A stretch of 64,000 bases of DNA from Thermogemmatispora carboxidivorans (GCF_000702505.1 NZ_JNIM01000001.1:310001-374000); one strand, 5' to 3'. Numbered from the stretch's first letter, positions 43,467 through 52,710 are shown. The notes: a model not told the origin generated them from the sequence alone. Numbers and translations: made by a program.

Positions 43467-44039
43467 TCACTCTGGGTCGATGATAAAGGCCGAGGTCAGC
43501 GTCGGCTGGACGATTAATTGACGATAGATCTCTCCCATGCGCTCAGGAGCATATGGCATATCGTGTTCGATCCACCACTGAATGAGGGCAATGGAGGAAG
43601 CGACCAGGTGGTGGGCCGCAATTTCTGCCGGTACCGGGCTATCTGGACGCGGCTTGTTCTGGCGCAGGACGTTTTCGCTGCCACGCTGAATGACGTGCTG
43701 GACCAGCGAGGCCGGCCCACGACTGCCTAACAACACCCGCACTACTGCGCTGTGATCCGCAACATAGCGAAAGATGAGCTGGCCGACCGTCGCTGGATCA
43801 CGGCCCGGCTGCTGCCCGAGCAGCAGCTCCAGTAGTTCGTTAATGACCACGTCGGCCAAATCACGTAATAGCTCGTCTTTATCGCGATAATGACGGAAAA
43901 AGGTAGCGTAGCCGATATCTGCGCGCTCGGTGATATCGCGAATGGTGACGGCATCGTAGCCTTTCTCGGCAATCAAAGCCAGCAGTGCCTGTGCCAGCAA
44001 GTTCTGCGTGCGCTTCACGCGCCGATCCCGGACGTGCAT
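43467..44039 (-). CDS. TetR family transcriptional regulator
   Basis: About 190 residues. The N-terminal DNA-binding domain shows RRVKRTQNLLAQALLALIAEKGYDAVTIRDITERADIGYATFFRHYRDKDELLRDL, a classic TetR HTH (AVTIRDITERADIGYATFFRHY). The rest is a helical ligand-binding domain. I use ATG 44039; GGAGG lies about 15 bases upstream. A TTG at 44096 would add 19 residues. It is divergent from the cytochrome P450 gene, and its own promoter is embedded in a perfect palindrome (44120-44136). The arrangement suggests autoregulation and control of the P450. Confidence 0.9.
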   Translation of the reverse strand: MHVRDRRVKRTQNLLAQALLALIAEKGYDAVTIRDITERADIGYATFFRHYRDKDELLRDLADVVINELLELLLGQQPGRDPATVGQLIFRYVADHSAVVRVLLGSRGPASLVQHVIQRGSENVLRQNKPRPDSPVPAEIAAHHLVASSIALIQWWIEHDMPYAPERMGEIYRQLIVQPTLTSAFIIDPE

Positions 44040-44119
44040 GGCTCGGATGTGCGCCTCCCCCAGCAAAAAGAACTGCTCGCCGCGCCCTATCGGCAAACGG
44101 CAGAGCTTTTCCTCCGTAC

Positions 44120-44136
44120 CGTGCTATTATAGCACG
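44120..44136 (-). promoter_or_regulatory. tetR promoter inside a palindromic operator
   Basis: CGTGCTA (44120-44126), TTA and TAGCACG (44130-44136) form a perfect 7-3-7 inverted repeat. Read on the minus strand it contains the extended -10 TGCTATAAT (44134 to 44126). A repressor bound here would shut the tetR promoter. Confidence 0.7.
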
Positions 44137-44199
44137 TCCAGCTAGAAGGCGCGCCCAGCTCTCTCCAGCAAGCCTGCCCGCCGCTCCCTTTGCGAAGAT

Positions 44200-44238
44200 T
44201 TGATATTATGAATATATTATGATATACTATATATCATA
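44200..44238 (+). promoter_or_regulatory. P450 promoter with overlapping 9-3-9 palindrome
   Basis: TTGATA (44200-44205), a 17-base spacer and TATACT (44223-44228) with TGA before it form a strong promoter. TATGATATA (44218-44226) and TATATCATA (44230-44238) are a perfect inverted repeat with a three-base centre over the -10. It is a candidate operator of the divergent TetR. Confidence 0.75.
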
Positions 44239-44305
44239 AAGGCTGCAAGCCAGGAGGGTCCGACCTGAAGAAGGGAGGGCCCAGAGATGAGGGGAGTGAC
44301 CAACA

Positions 44306-45625
44306 ATGGAGAGCAGGATCATAGCGCCGGCCCGAGGGTCAGAGCCAACCGGGCAGAGCGAGCGGCGGCTCTGGGGAGGGGAGCAAAAGACAGCCCGTTG
44401 TTTAGAGCGAGCGGAGCCAGCGATCGAGCCTGACCAGGCGGGAGTCTGGCACGTCCGGGCCTTCAGAGAGGCTCGAGCCATCCTGCGCAGCAGTGCCGTG
44501 CGTCAGGCCGGTTTTAAAGCTGAAGTGCTGGCGCGGCTGCCCCGTCTCATGCGTCTACCGCTGCTCTACAGCGAAGGTCAGGAGCACCAGCAGCAGAGGA
44601 GACAGACGGCCCGTTTTTTCGCGCCGCGCGTCGTCAACGAGCAATACCGGAAGCTCATGGAGGCTGTGAGCGAGCAATTGATTGAGAAGCTGAGGCGGCG
44701 GAAGAAGATTGACCTGAGCCGGCTCACGCTGGAGATGGCCGTGCGTATTGCTGCCGAAGTAGTAGGGCTAACCGACAGTTGGCTCCCGGGCATGGCGAGC
44801 CGACTGGAAGCCTTCTTTCGCTATCCCATTCAGCGCCTCGGTCCTGACCCGCGGACCTGGCTCAATTTTCTGGGTCTGCAGTGGGCGGTTCTACGCTTCT
44901 ACTGGCTAGATGTGCGTCCGGCGATTCGGGCGCGTCGCCGGCAGCCGCGTCAGGACGTCATCTCGCACCTGTTGGCCCAGGGCTATAGCGCGCGTGAGAT
45001 TCTGACCGAATGTGTCACCTATGGTGCTGCTGGCATGATCACCACGCGCGAATTCATCGGCGTTGCCGCCTGGCATCTGCTAGAGCAGCCCGCGCTGCGC
45101 CAGCGTTTTTTACAGGCTCCAGAGGAGGAGCGCCTTGCCCTGCTGGAGGAAGTGCTTCGCCTGGAGCCGGTAGTGGGTCACCTCTATCGTCGTACCAGTC
45201 GGGAGCTAGTTCTTGCCGGCCCCGCCGAGGAGCAACTGCGCATTCCGGCGGGGGCCATGATTGACCTGCACATCTATGCCATCAACGGCGACGAGCGGGT
45301 TGTAGGAGAGCAACCGCGGCGGCTCGGTCCAGGGCGAACCTTACACGAAGAGCGCGTTCCGTCCTCGCTTATGGGCTTTGGCGATGGCGCGCACCGCTGT
45401 CCCGGGGCGCCCATCGCCTTGCAGGAAAGCGACATCTTTCTGCGGCGTCTGTTGGCGCTACCGGGACTGCGCCTTGAGCGTCCACCGCGGCTGCGCTGGA
45501 ACGAGCTAATCTGTGGCTACGAGCTGCGCGACCTCATTGTCTCGCTCGACGAGAGCGGCTCTCGGCTTCAGGAAGCAAGCCCAGCATCGGGGGTGATCAC
45601 ACCCAGCGGCACCGCGGAGCCTTAA
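44306..45625 (+). CDS. Cytochrome P450
   Basis: A 439-residue soluble bacterial P450. The heme-binding loop is MGFGDGAHRCPGAPIALQE (Cys near residue 366), the ExxR helix is LLEEVLRLEPVVGH, and the I-helix has TYGAAGMITTREFI with the Thr pair that helps split O2. No redox partner (ferredoxin or reductase) is adjacent. The ATG at 44306 follows GGGGAG. The substrate cannot be predicted. The gene is behind a strong palindrome-covered promoter opposite a TetR gene, so the substrate or a related compound is the likely inducer. Its end overlaps the convergent GH57 gene by four bases at 45622-45625. Confidence 0.93.
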   Translation: MESRIIAPARGSEPTGQSERRLWGGEQKTARCLERAEPAIEPDQAGVWHVRAFREARAILRSSAVRQAGFKAEVLARLPRLMRLPLLYSEGQEHQQQRRQTARFFAPRVVNEQYRKLMEAVSEQLIEKLRRRKKIDLSRLTLEMAVRIAAEVVGLTDSWLPGMASRLEAFFRYPIQRLGPDPRTWLNFLGLQWAVLRFYWLDVRPAIRARRRQPRQDVISHLLAQGYSAREILTECVTYGAAGMITTREFIGVAAWHLLEQPALRQRFLQAPEEERLALLEEVLRLEPVVGHLYRRTSRELVLAGPAEEQLRIPAGAMIDLHIYAINGDERVVGEQPRRLGPGRTLHEERVPSSLMGFGDGAHRCPGAPIALQESDIFLRRLLALPGLRLERPPRLRWNELICGYELRDLIVSLDESGSRLQEASPASGVITPSGTAEP

Positions 45626-47085
45626 GCCTTCTGCAGCACGTAGCCAGCCTCCAACAAGGCTCTGCCCTGTTCCTGGCCCGGTGCGCCAGCGGGGCGTGTG
45701 CGCGTGCTGCGTGTGGTGGTGGCCCGGGCCAGGCGAGCGCGCAGGCGCTCCTGGCGGGCCACCGTTGTCGGCAAATACGGTTCCATCGCCCTGATCGCAT
45801 TCAAATAGACCTGCTGCTGCTCACGAATCACGCCGTCTGGTCCCAGCTCCCACCACTCGCGGGGCGTAAAGTAGGCCGAGACCTCCGCCTCGGGGCCGCT
45901 GCGTCCGAACCACTGGATCAGATGCAGATTATCGGACTGGGCCAGCCAGATAGCCAGATCGAGCAGTGCTGGATTCTCCGTCAGACGTGCCATGCCATAG
46001 ACCTGGCCCATCAACTGAAAAATCGTCTGCTGGGCGCTGTTGCCAAGGAAAAACTCCATACCGCCGCTCCCGGCCCAGGTTGTCGGATAGACTGGCAAAG
46101 GCAGATGATAGGCGTGCTGCTGGAAGCGGGCGATCAGCTCGCTAGGCGTGCGTGTTTGCACGCCACGGCGCGCCAGCTCGGCGGGCAGGGCACGCATAAA
46201 CTCGAAGATGCCGCTATCGACGCGGTGGTGTTCACCGAAGGTCTCGTAGTCCCACCCGAGGAGCAGGAAATCGCCCCAGGTATGGGCCAGCCAGTCGGCG
46301 TAGCGATCGGCGTAGAGCGGGTAGCCCGACCACGAGCGATTAGAGAAGCGATAGCCCACATCGTCGCTCAGGTCGAGGTGACGCGCCAGCAGATAGGGGC
46401 CGCGTTCGCGATCGCCGACGACAGCATTGCGGCTACGATGGTTACCGGTACTGCGCCGGCCTGGGAGTGTCGGAGGGCGATAGGCCTGCGGCGGTAGCGC
46501 GTAGGGCAGCTCCTCGGTATAGTGGTAGAGATGGGTACTCTCGCGCCAGCCCAGCACCCAGGGGCGGCCATCCATCAAGGCCCCCCGGAAGCCAGCCAGG
46601 TCCAGCGCATGATAAATCGTCTCCGACATACACATCTCGGTCGTGTCGGTCACCTGCGGGCGCTTCCCAAAGATGCGCTCGATCTCATCGGCCATCCATT
46701 GCATGCGAGCAATAAAAGCCGGCAGATCGAGCAAGAACAGGAAGCTGTGGTACGGTTCCACGCCGATAATCTCTACGTTCTCATGCGCTACCAGCTCGCG
46801 GAAGAGGTCCAGCAGGGCAGGGTCCCAGGCCTCGGCCTGGCGCAGAAACGAGAGCGAGAAGCCGATCGAGAAATGGAGGCCCTGGCGCACCAGGTCCAGG
46901 AACATGCGCGTTGCCGGGTAGTAACAATAGGTGGCCACCTTACGAAAGTAGCGCTCGTTCATCCGCTCGTCGAAGAGGCAGCGCCCTATATCCTCGATCG
47001 AAGCGCCCCGCGGAATCGGCTGCGCGGGCAGCTTGAGGCGACGTGGCTGATGCACCACGGTATAAATGGCAAGCTCAGCAACCAT
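45622..47085 (-). CDS. Glycoside hydrolase family 57 protein
   Basis: A 487-residue GH57 protein (alpha-amylase/4-alpha-glucanotransferase type). The family motifs are in order: VVHQPRR (motif 1, near 11), IIGVEPYHSFL (motif 2), the nucleophile region VTDTTEMCMSETIYHAL (motif 3, TE), and LLGWDYETFGEHH (motif 4, with the catalytic Asp). GH57 enzymes cleave or transfer alpha-glucans in the cytoplasm, often in thermophiles. A basic tail after residue 440 is probably disordered. It starts 11 bases after the stop of the glycosyltransferase upstream on the minus strand, so the two form an operon for alpha-glucan or trehalose-type metabolism. Confidence 0.9.
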   Translation of the reverse strand: MVAELAIYTVVHQPRRLKLPAQPIPRGASIEDIGRCLFDERMNERYFRKVATYCYYPATRMFLDLVRQGLHFSIGFSLSFLRQAEAWDPALLDLFRELVAHENVEIIGVEPYHSFLFLLDLPAFIARMQWMADEIERIFGKRPQVTDTTEMCMSETIYHALDLAGFRGALMDGRPWVLGWRESTHLYHYTEELPYALPPQAYRPPTLPGRRSTGNHRSRNAVVGDRERGPYLLARHLDLSDDVGYRFSNRSWSGYPLYADRYADWLAHTWGDFLLLGWDYETFGEHHRVDSGIFEFMRALPAELARRGVQTRTPSELIARFQQHAYHLPLPVYPTTWAGSGGMEFFLGNSAQQTIFQLMGQVYGMARLTENPALLDLAIWLAQSDNLHLIQWFGRSGPEAEVSAYFTPREWWELGPDGVIREQQQVYLNAIRAMEPYLPTTVARQERLRARLARATTTRSTRTRPAGAPGQEQGRALLEAGYVLQKA

Positions 47086-47096
47086 AACCCGAACCC

Positions 47097-48410
47097 CTAC
47101 TTCAGCACGATGTTCTGTTTTCGTGCCAGAAACTCCAGCTTACTGATGAGGTTTTCGATGACCTGATCCCAGAGGAATTGCTCAGCCGTGCGGAAGCCTG
47201 CGCAGCGGATGCGCTCCTGCTCCTCGGGGTGGCGGCCCAGATGGAGCAGGTAGCCGACAATCTCATCGGGATCATCGGTCTCGGTCACAATAGCGTTCTC
47301 AAAGGAGATAGCGTAGTCCTCGCCGGTGCAGCCGGTAACGGCGATGCCGCGGGCAGCCATGACCTCCAGCGCTACCAGACCGAATGGCTCGTGACCGCTA
47401 TTGGCGAGGGTGGCGTCGGCGGCGTGATAGATGCTGCGCACGAACTCCTCGGGCAAGAAGAAGCGGAGGTTGTAGATGTCGGCAGGGCCGGCGTTGGCCA
47501 CCGCCTCGATGCATTGCTCCAGCGTAGGGCGCTGGGCGATAACATCGCGGATGACCAGCCCACGATGATAGGCATGACTGAGAACCTCAGCCCCATGTGG
47601 CTCGATACCGCCACGGACAAAGAGGGTCACAGGGTGGCCGCTGTGCTTGAGACGGGCCACGGCCTCAATGGCCATCATCCAGCGCTTGTCAGGATCGAAG
47701 CGCCCAATCTTGAACAGGAAAAGACGCCGCGGATCACCCTGGCGTGCGATCTCTCGCAGACGAGTGGCGATGGCCGGATCGACTGGGGTCAGGTGGCGGG
47801 CCGGGATGCCGTTGGGAATCACCAGCGGGTTAACGCCCAGCTCCCACATCTTGTGCTTCATATACTTGCTGACCGTGCAGAGGGTGGTCACATAGCTCAG
47901 ACGGCCCCAGTTAATGCGGTGCAGCGACATCAGACTGTTGAGGTTCCAGAGCATCAGGACGCGCTGGCGGATGCCAAACCAGTGGAGCAGGTCGGAGATG
48001 CGACACATCACCTCAGCGGTATGCCAGTCTTCACCCATGATCACCACAAGCTTCCCTTGTTCGACTGCCGGGCGCGCGATTTCCTCGTAGATGTGCTGGG
48101 GAACGCTCTCATTATAGTCGTAGAGCTTCTGCTCCTCACCATCATAAACGCCGTTGGGATAGTATTTGCTGACCCACTGCGACCAGCGCTTCAGGATCAG
48201 GCGACCCTCGACGCGGTGCTCCACTGGGGGCTTGTAGGGGTCACCGATGAAGATGAGGTGCGTAGTGTAGCCCTGAGTGGCCAGGGCCTCGCTCAGCTCG
48301 GTGACCCGTGTGCCCAGGCCGCCGGCGGTCGAGTAGACGTCTGGCCCCTCGAAGCATAGCAGCACAAAGAGTGTGTTCTCTGGCGAGATAGCTCCCTCTA
48401 ATTCAATCAT
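47097..48410 (-). CDS. GT4-family glycosyltransferase (glycogen/trehalose synthase-like)
   Basis: A 437-residue GT-B glycosyltransferase. It begins LFVLLCFEGPDVYSTAGGLGTRVTELSEALATQGYTTHLIF, the glycogen-synthase-like nucleotide-sugar N-domain with the GGLG loop. The C-domain has KIGRFDPDKRWMMAIEAV and the E-x7-E motif SGHEPFGLVALEVMAARG. The sequence ends in KQNIVLK. Partnered with a GH57 hydrolase 11 bases downstream, it most likely builds or remodels an alpha-glucan or oligosaccharide. The start has AAGGA 10 bases upstream. A very long non-coding leader (980 bases) lies ahead of it. Confidence 0.9.
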   Translation of the reverse strand: MIELEGAISPENTLFVLLCFEGPDVYSTAGGLGTRVTELSEALATQGYTTHLIFIGDPYKPPVEHRVEGRLILKRWSQWVSKYYPNGVYDGEEQKLYDYNESVPQHIYEEIARPAVEQGKLVVIMGEDWHTAEVMCRISDLLHWFGIRQRVLMLWNLNSLMSLHRINWGRLSYVTTLCTVSKYMKHKMWELGVNPLVIPNGIPARHLTPVDPAIATRLREIARQGDPRRLFLFKIGRFDPDKRWMMAIEAVARLKHSGHPVTLFVRGGIEPHGAEVLSHAYHRGLVIRDVIAQRPTLEQCIEAVANAGPADIYNLRFFLPEEFVRSIYHAADATLANSGHEPFGLVALEVMAARGIAVTGCTGEDYAISFENAIVTETDDPDEIVGYLLHLGRHPEEQERIRCAGFRTAEQFLWDQVIENLISKLEFLARKQNIVLK

Positions 48411-49390
48411 AGCTGGTCTGTCCTTATTGTGTTCTATTCTAATAAGAAGAAGGACTGGACTGGACTGGATTGCACCTTTGGCTTCCCGTTACCTCGCTGA
48501 GAGGCTGGCGTGCTGGCCGGCCAGGGCCAACCACAGGCGCAGTAAAGACCAGCGCGATCAGTCAATCGATCGGTCGGTTGGGTGCCTGACGATTGGCGCC
48601 ACTGGTGCTGCTGCGGCGATAGGTATTGCTCTCAGTTCCTCTCTACGCTAAGCGGCCAGCTCCGTTGGCCAGCCGACCTGTGGGCGGTGAGCAGAGCAGC
48701 GACTGCCGCTGCTGCCGACCTGGCCCGCAGCGTAGGGCCAGGGAACGAGCACGAGAAGCCCCTGATCTTCCGTTGCGATCCCGTGCGTGGTCGGGCGCGA
48801 TAAGCGGCTTTGCATCGGTACGCCTGGCGCATGTGCACGTCTCTCCACGCCGTGCACGTGGGCTGGCGTGCATGTATGAATCATCTATGAGTGGGATGAC
48901 TGCGGCTGTGTGTCGTCGACACTCCTTCCTTGGGCTGTCGTTGCTGATCCGTCAGAGGGAGAGGCAAGGCTCTCCTCGGGTTGCACCACTGTCTACCCTG
49001 GCTGTGGGCCGCTGGGAAGAGACGGCGTCTTTGCTCAAGCTTGCCTTGCGTCTGGCCTAGAAGCGGGCAGTGCTGGAAACATCGCCTCTGCTCATGTCTA
49101 GTATACCATCTCCTCTGCAACAGCAATCGGCCAATTCCCTTGTGGCCGTAGCCCTCTCCCCTGGACGCTGGCAATGGCTCTGAGAAGAAGCGCTTTAGCT
49201 CTGGCCTGGTGCTGACGTCCTTTCTTATAGAGAGGCACAACTCACTCGGCTCTGGATAGTGCTTCACTTATGGTGAATGACCATTTCTGCTTTTCATGGA
49301 GGAAGTCTATACAGAAGAGCGGATGTCAGCTTTTGCGCCTTTCTGAGGGATGATACGCGAAGAGTCGTCACGGCTTAGGAGAGCGAAGAA
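48411..49390. other. Long intergenic region (980 bases)
   Basis: No gene is supported. It holds tandem GGACT units (48452-48470), a 10-pair hairpin CATGTGCACG/CGTGCACGTG (48830-48839 and 48851-48860, one wobble), and on the minus strand an extended -10 TGGTATACT (49108 to 49100) that could feed a ~690-base leader of the GT4 gene or an unknown RNA. The right part carries the leader of the kinase at 49391. Confidence 0.45.
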
Positions 49391-50248
49391 ATGATGCGTG
49401 TGAAAGAAGGCTCTGATGAGAGTGAACTTGAGCCTGGGACGCGGCTTGGCAACTATGACCTGATCCGTCAGCTTGGCGAAGGGGGGATGGCGCGCGTCTA
49501 CCTGGCGCGTCAGATCTACATCGAGCGTCTGGTTGCCATCAAGGTGCTGCGTCTGCGGGCCTCGGGCCAGGAAGCTGAAGAGCTACGGCGTGAAGCCCGC
49601 CTCCTGGCCAGGTTGCCGGCTCATCCTCACATTGTGCAGATCTACGAGTTTGGCTTTGCTGGTCCTGTGCCCTATCTGGTGATGGAGTATGCTCCCTACG
49701 GCAGCATGCGCAGCTACTGTGGAGGGGAGGCCTGTCTCTTGCCGTGGGAGGCCTGTCACTATCTGCGGCAAGCGGCGGCGGCTCTGCAGACCGTGCATCA
49801 TTATGGGCTGGTGCATCAGGATGTCAAGCCCGACAACCTGTTGCTGGTCAAGCCGAACCATCTCCTGCTGAGCGATTTTGGCATCGCGGCCTCCTTACGT
49901 CTGGCGCGTCTGAGGGCGACCCAGACGCTGGTGGGCACTGCGGCCTACATGGCGCCAGAGCAGTTTGAGGGGCGGCCCTGCATAGCCAGCGATCAGTATG
50001 CTCTGGCGGTGGTCCTCTACGAGTGGCTCTGCGGGACGCCGCCCCTGGTCGGCTCGTTTATCGAGCTACAGCGGCTTCACCGGTGTCGGGTGGCGCTGCC
50101 ATCGCCGCGGGAGCATGTGCCCACGCTGCCGCCGGCCATTGAGCCGGTGCTGGCGCGGGCACTGGCGCGCGAGCCGCGAAGGCGCTATCCCAGCGTCTGG
50201 GCCTTTGCCAGGGCCTGTGAGGAGGCCTTGCTGGGAGGAAGAAGATGA
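49391..50248 (+). CDS. Soluble Ser/Thr protein kinase, HQD variant
   Basis: A 285-residue kinase-only protein. The Gly loop is LGEGGMARVY (28-37), Lys51 is in VAIKVL, and DFG begins at Asp162. The catalytic loop is HQDVKPDN (142-149), with Gln in place of the usual Arg, so it is a non-RD kinase that may not need activation-loop phosphorylation. GTAAYMAPEQFEG is the P+1 loop. It has no membrane helix or sensor domain. It can start at either of two adjacent ATGs; AGGAGAG lies about 8 bases upstream. Its neighbours are unrelated. It is a second kinase besides the one at 16836, with which it shares the fold only. Confidence 0.92.
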   Translation: MMRVKEGSDESELEPGTRLGNYDLIRQLGEGGMARVYLARQIYIERLVAIKVLRLRASGQEAEELRREARLLARLPAHPHIVQIYEFGFAGPVPYLVMEYAPYGSMRSYCGGEACLLPWEACHYLRQAAAALQTVHHYGLVHQDVKPDNLLLVKPNHLLLSDFGIAASLRLARLRATQTLVGTAAYMAPEQFEGRPCIASDQYALAVVLYEWLCGTPPLVGSFIELQRLHRCRVALPSPREHVPTLPPAIEPVLARALAREPRRRYPSVWAFARACEEALLGGRR

Positions 50249-50386
50249 CTGTGGCGGCCACAGGCGTAAGGTCGCGGCTGTGCCTGGTCTGGGGACGGGA
50301 ACAGCTCGCTAGCCAGAGCCGGGCCGAGGCGTGCAGGTCCCGTCGGTCTGGCCAGTCCAGGAAGAAGAAGCAAGGCCCAGGCGCCG

Positions 50387-51238
50387 TTAGCTGTGGATGT
50401 GGGCGAAAAGATCGTTTTCGCCTGGCAAGTCGGGGCCGACGCGCGTGGCGGCGAGCTGGTAGCACTCGTACCCTCGCCAGCGCCGCTGGATCTCCTGGGG
50501 GATGCGGGCCATGATGCCTACGGTTCCCAGCTGTGTCCGATGGCAGGCCCAGGCGCGATCTTTCTGATCCAGGACAGAGGTTACGTCGAGAGCGACGCTG
50601 ATCTGCTCATCGGGAATGCCGAGCTGATCGAGGTCGCTGCCGCGCAGAGCGGTGCCCTCCAGGGAAAGATCTTGTTCTTTGAGCCATTCGGCCAGGGCCT
50701 GGATGCCGCTCCGCGGGAAGCCGGTATAGTAGAGCTTCGAGACGGCGTGCGCCGGCCCAAGCTCGGGATATTGGGCCTCGTCGGCGGCGGCGTAGAAGGC
50801 GCCGGTGGTGTAGCGGTAGATGGCGATATGGTCGGGATGGCCGTAGCCGCCGGTTTCGTCGAAGGTCACCATGACCTGGGGGCGGAAGGCACGAATGATG
50901 GCGACCAGCTTGCCAATGACGTCGGCAGGAGGAGCCTGGATGAAGGCCCGCGGGTCGTTGTTATCGGGCGTGCCTGCCATCCCTGAGTCGCGGTAGTCAA
51001 GAAACCAGAGGTGCCGAATGCCGAGGACGTCGGCGGCGGCGCGCAGCTCTTGTTCGCGCACCTGGCCGAGGTTCTCGGGCGTGGCCAGAACAGGATCGGC
51101 AATTTCTCCGACTTCGCCCCGCGTAGCACAGACCAGGCCAGTCTCAACTCCTGCCTGACCGTAAAGGATGAAGGCCCCGCTCATGCTGCCTTCATCATCG
51201 GGGTGAGCGAAGACGCCCAGCAGTCGCCGTGTTGCCAT
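50387..51238 (-). CDS. PIG-L/LmbE family deacetylase
   Basis: A 283-residue PIG-L superfamily zinc hydrolase. It starts LLGVFAHPDDEGSMSG with the zinc motif AHPDDE (about 10-15) and carries the second ligand motif GGYGHPDHIAIYRYTTGAF near residue 130. Members remove acetyl from GlcNAc-inositol, GlcNAc-malate or similar (MshB, BshB). The C-terminal AWACHRTQLGTVGIMARIP segment is typical of the MshB/Mca branch. Other mycothiol genes are not present, so the substrate stays open. It is convergent with the kinase gene and has AAGGGGA about 11 bases before the ATG. Confidence 0.9.
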   Translation of the reverse strand: MATRRLLGVFAHPDDEGSMSGAFILYGQAGVETGLVCATRGEVGEIADPVLATPENLGQVREQELRAAADVLGIRHLWFLDYRDSGMAGTPDNNDPRAFIQAPPADVIGKLVAIIRAFRPQVMVTFDETGGYGHPDHIAIYRYTTGAFYAAADEAQYPELGPAHAVSKLYYTGFPRSGIQALAEWLKEQDLSLEGTALRGSDLDQLGIPDEQISVALDVTSVLDQKDRAWACHRTQLGTVGIMARIPQEIQRRWRGYECYQLAATRVGPDLPGENDLFAHIHS

Positions 51239-51667
51239 GTCTATCTATCCCCTTTGTACGAGCTAGCTGCGTGGAACCTGCTCTACTCTAGCACTGCCAT
51301 CGCCCGCTGTCAATTGCAGGCGGCAGGCCGCTACCTGGTCGGCTGTAATCCTTTTTCTCCTATCCCTAAAGGTTAGAGGAGGAGATTGCAATAATACTCT
51401 ATCTTTTCGGAGAAAAATGTGGTACACTGAACGGGGTAAGGGCTGGCGGCTATAGCTGCCTGTCGTTAAGCTAGCCGATGGTTGCCTGGTCCCGGTTCTG
51501 CGGTGGCAGGGAAGCGCAGACCGCGAGGCGGCAGGTTGTGGCCAGCTCGCTTGCTCGTTGGCTGGCTGGCTAGTCTGGTAGGCGAGCCTATTCCTCTTGC
51601 GTGCTGTCTACTTTAGCTACCTGTCTGCTGTTTAAGGCGAGCTGACTTTGTGCAAGGAGAGAGATTG
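51239..51667. other. Intergenic region upstream of phoU
   Basis: This 429-base spacer contains an extended -10 TGGTACACT (51420-51428) and GGCT/GCTC-rich low-complexity DNA near 51540-51575. The leader of phoU would be about 230 bases. No gene is seen. Confidence 0.45.
51420..51428 (+). promoter_or_regulatory. Extended -10 promoter of phoU
   Basis: TGGTACACT fits TGnTATAAT with two mismatches in the hexamer; AT-rich DNA lies upstream. No confident -35 can be assigned. Confidence 0.35.
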
Positions 51668-52474
51668 ATGACGCGAACGTTGCTTGATAAAGAGCTACAG
51701 GAGTTGGATCAGCAGATCAATCAGCTTGGCGCGATGGTTGATGAGGCGCTCAAGAACGCGCTTGAGGCGCTACGCAGTGGCGACCAGGCGCGCTCGGGCA
51801 TGGTCATAGAGGCGGATGCACGTGTCGATAGCCTGCGCGCGGCTATCGAGGAGCATACGATCCGGCTGCTGACCCTCCAGCAGCCGCTGGCGGGTATGGA
51901 CCTGCGCTATCTGACGGCGGCTCTCTCGATCGCCGGTGATCTGGAGCGCATTGGCGATGGAGCGGCGGGTATTGCCACGATCATTCTGCGCATGATGCCG
52001 CTGCGGGCTGAGGCGGTCTCGCAGGTGGAGGTTGATAGCCGTTTGGCCGATGGGGGGGCAGGCAACGGTCCGGCGTCGGCTCAGGCGGCAGGGCGGCAGG
52101 AGCATCACGGTGTCAGTGAGGCCTCGATTATGCAGGGGATTCTTGACCTGGGGCAGGAGGCGCGGCGCGTGCTGCAGGGCACGATGCAGGCCTTTGCCCA
52201 GCGCGATGCGGCGGCGGCCCGTCATCTCTGGCAAGAGGATGATGTGGTTGATGTGCGCTATCACCTGGTGCGCCATGATCTGATGGCTATGCTGGCGGGG
52301 GCTCAGGCGATTCCTGCCCTGCAGAGCGATCCGCGCATCCTGCAGCGCGCGACATACTTGCTCTGGATCGCCCACAAGCTGGAGCGCGTTGCCGATCATT
52401 GTACCAATATCTGTGAGCGCATTGTCTTTATTGTCGAAGGCGAGGCGGCCATCGCTGAACGCGAGCAGGAGTGA
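51668..52474 (+). CDS. phoU: PhoU-like phosphate regulatory protein
   Basis: A 268-residue two-repeat helical protein. Start ATG 51668 is preceded by AAGGAG (51655-51660). The two PhoU signature helices are AGDLERIGDGAAGIAT and AHKLERVADHCTNICER, each with the (E/D)xxxD metal-cluster residues. PhoU represses the Pho regulon and tunes Pst transport. An insert of about 35 residues (LADGGAGNGPASAQAAGRQEH) joins the two halves. No pst or phoR genes are adjacent. The carbonic anhydrase follows. Confidence 0.92.
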   Translation: MTRTLLDKELQELDQQINQLGAMVDEALKNALEALRSGDQARSGMVIEADARVDSLRAAIEEHTIRLLTLQQPLAGMDLRYLTAALSIAGDLERIGDGAAGIATIILRMMPLRAEAVSQVEVDSRLADGGAGNGPASAQAAGRQEHHGVSEASIMQGILDLGQEARRVLQGTMQAFAQRDAAAARHLWQEDDVVDVRYHLVRHDLMAMLAGAQAIPALQSDPRILQRATYLLWIAHKLERVADHCTNICERIVFIVEGEAAIAEREQE

Positions 52475-52539
52475 GCCTACGGACCGACTGGCTCTGGCGG
52501 GAACGACGAGACTGGGCAGGCTCCGACGGGGCCTGCTCG

Positions 52540-52568
52540 TTGCATGTCTCGGATGACTGTGCTACACT
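52540..52568 (+). promoter_or_regulatory. Promoter of the carbonic anhydrase gene
   Basis: TTGCAT (52540-52545), 17 bases, TACACT (52563-52568) with TGC just before it. The start near 52575 falls at the edge of an ATCC repeat and rules out the in-frame start at 52471. Confidence 0.6.
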
Positions 52569-52575
52569 GGAACTC

Positions 52576-52602
52576 ATCCATCTATCCATCCATCCATCCA
52601 TC
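52576..52602 (+). repeat. ATCC tetranucleotide repeat in a leader
   Basis: About six ATCC units, one carrying ATCT, lie directly at the predicted transcription start of the carbonic anhydrase gene. Slippage would alter leader length. Confidence 0.8.
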
Positions 52603-52710
52603 TTTTCACTCATGCACTTACTGGCCTGCCTGCCTGGCCTCTTGGAGAATGGCTGTGATGGCCGCGCTGCCGGCATGCAGGTGCAGGAAGCTTGGCGAGA
52701 GAGGTATGTT

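Noticed and set aside
47178-48359. 393-codon open frame on the plus strand
   Set aside because: Fully antisense to the GT4 glycosyltransferase; GC-rich codon usage produces long shadow frames here.
48881-49267. 128-codon minus-strand open frame
   Set aside because: Low-complexity, Arg/Pro/Gln-rich translation without ribosome site; no recognisable protein.
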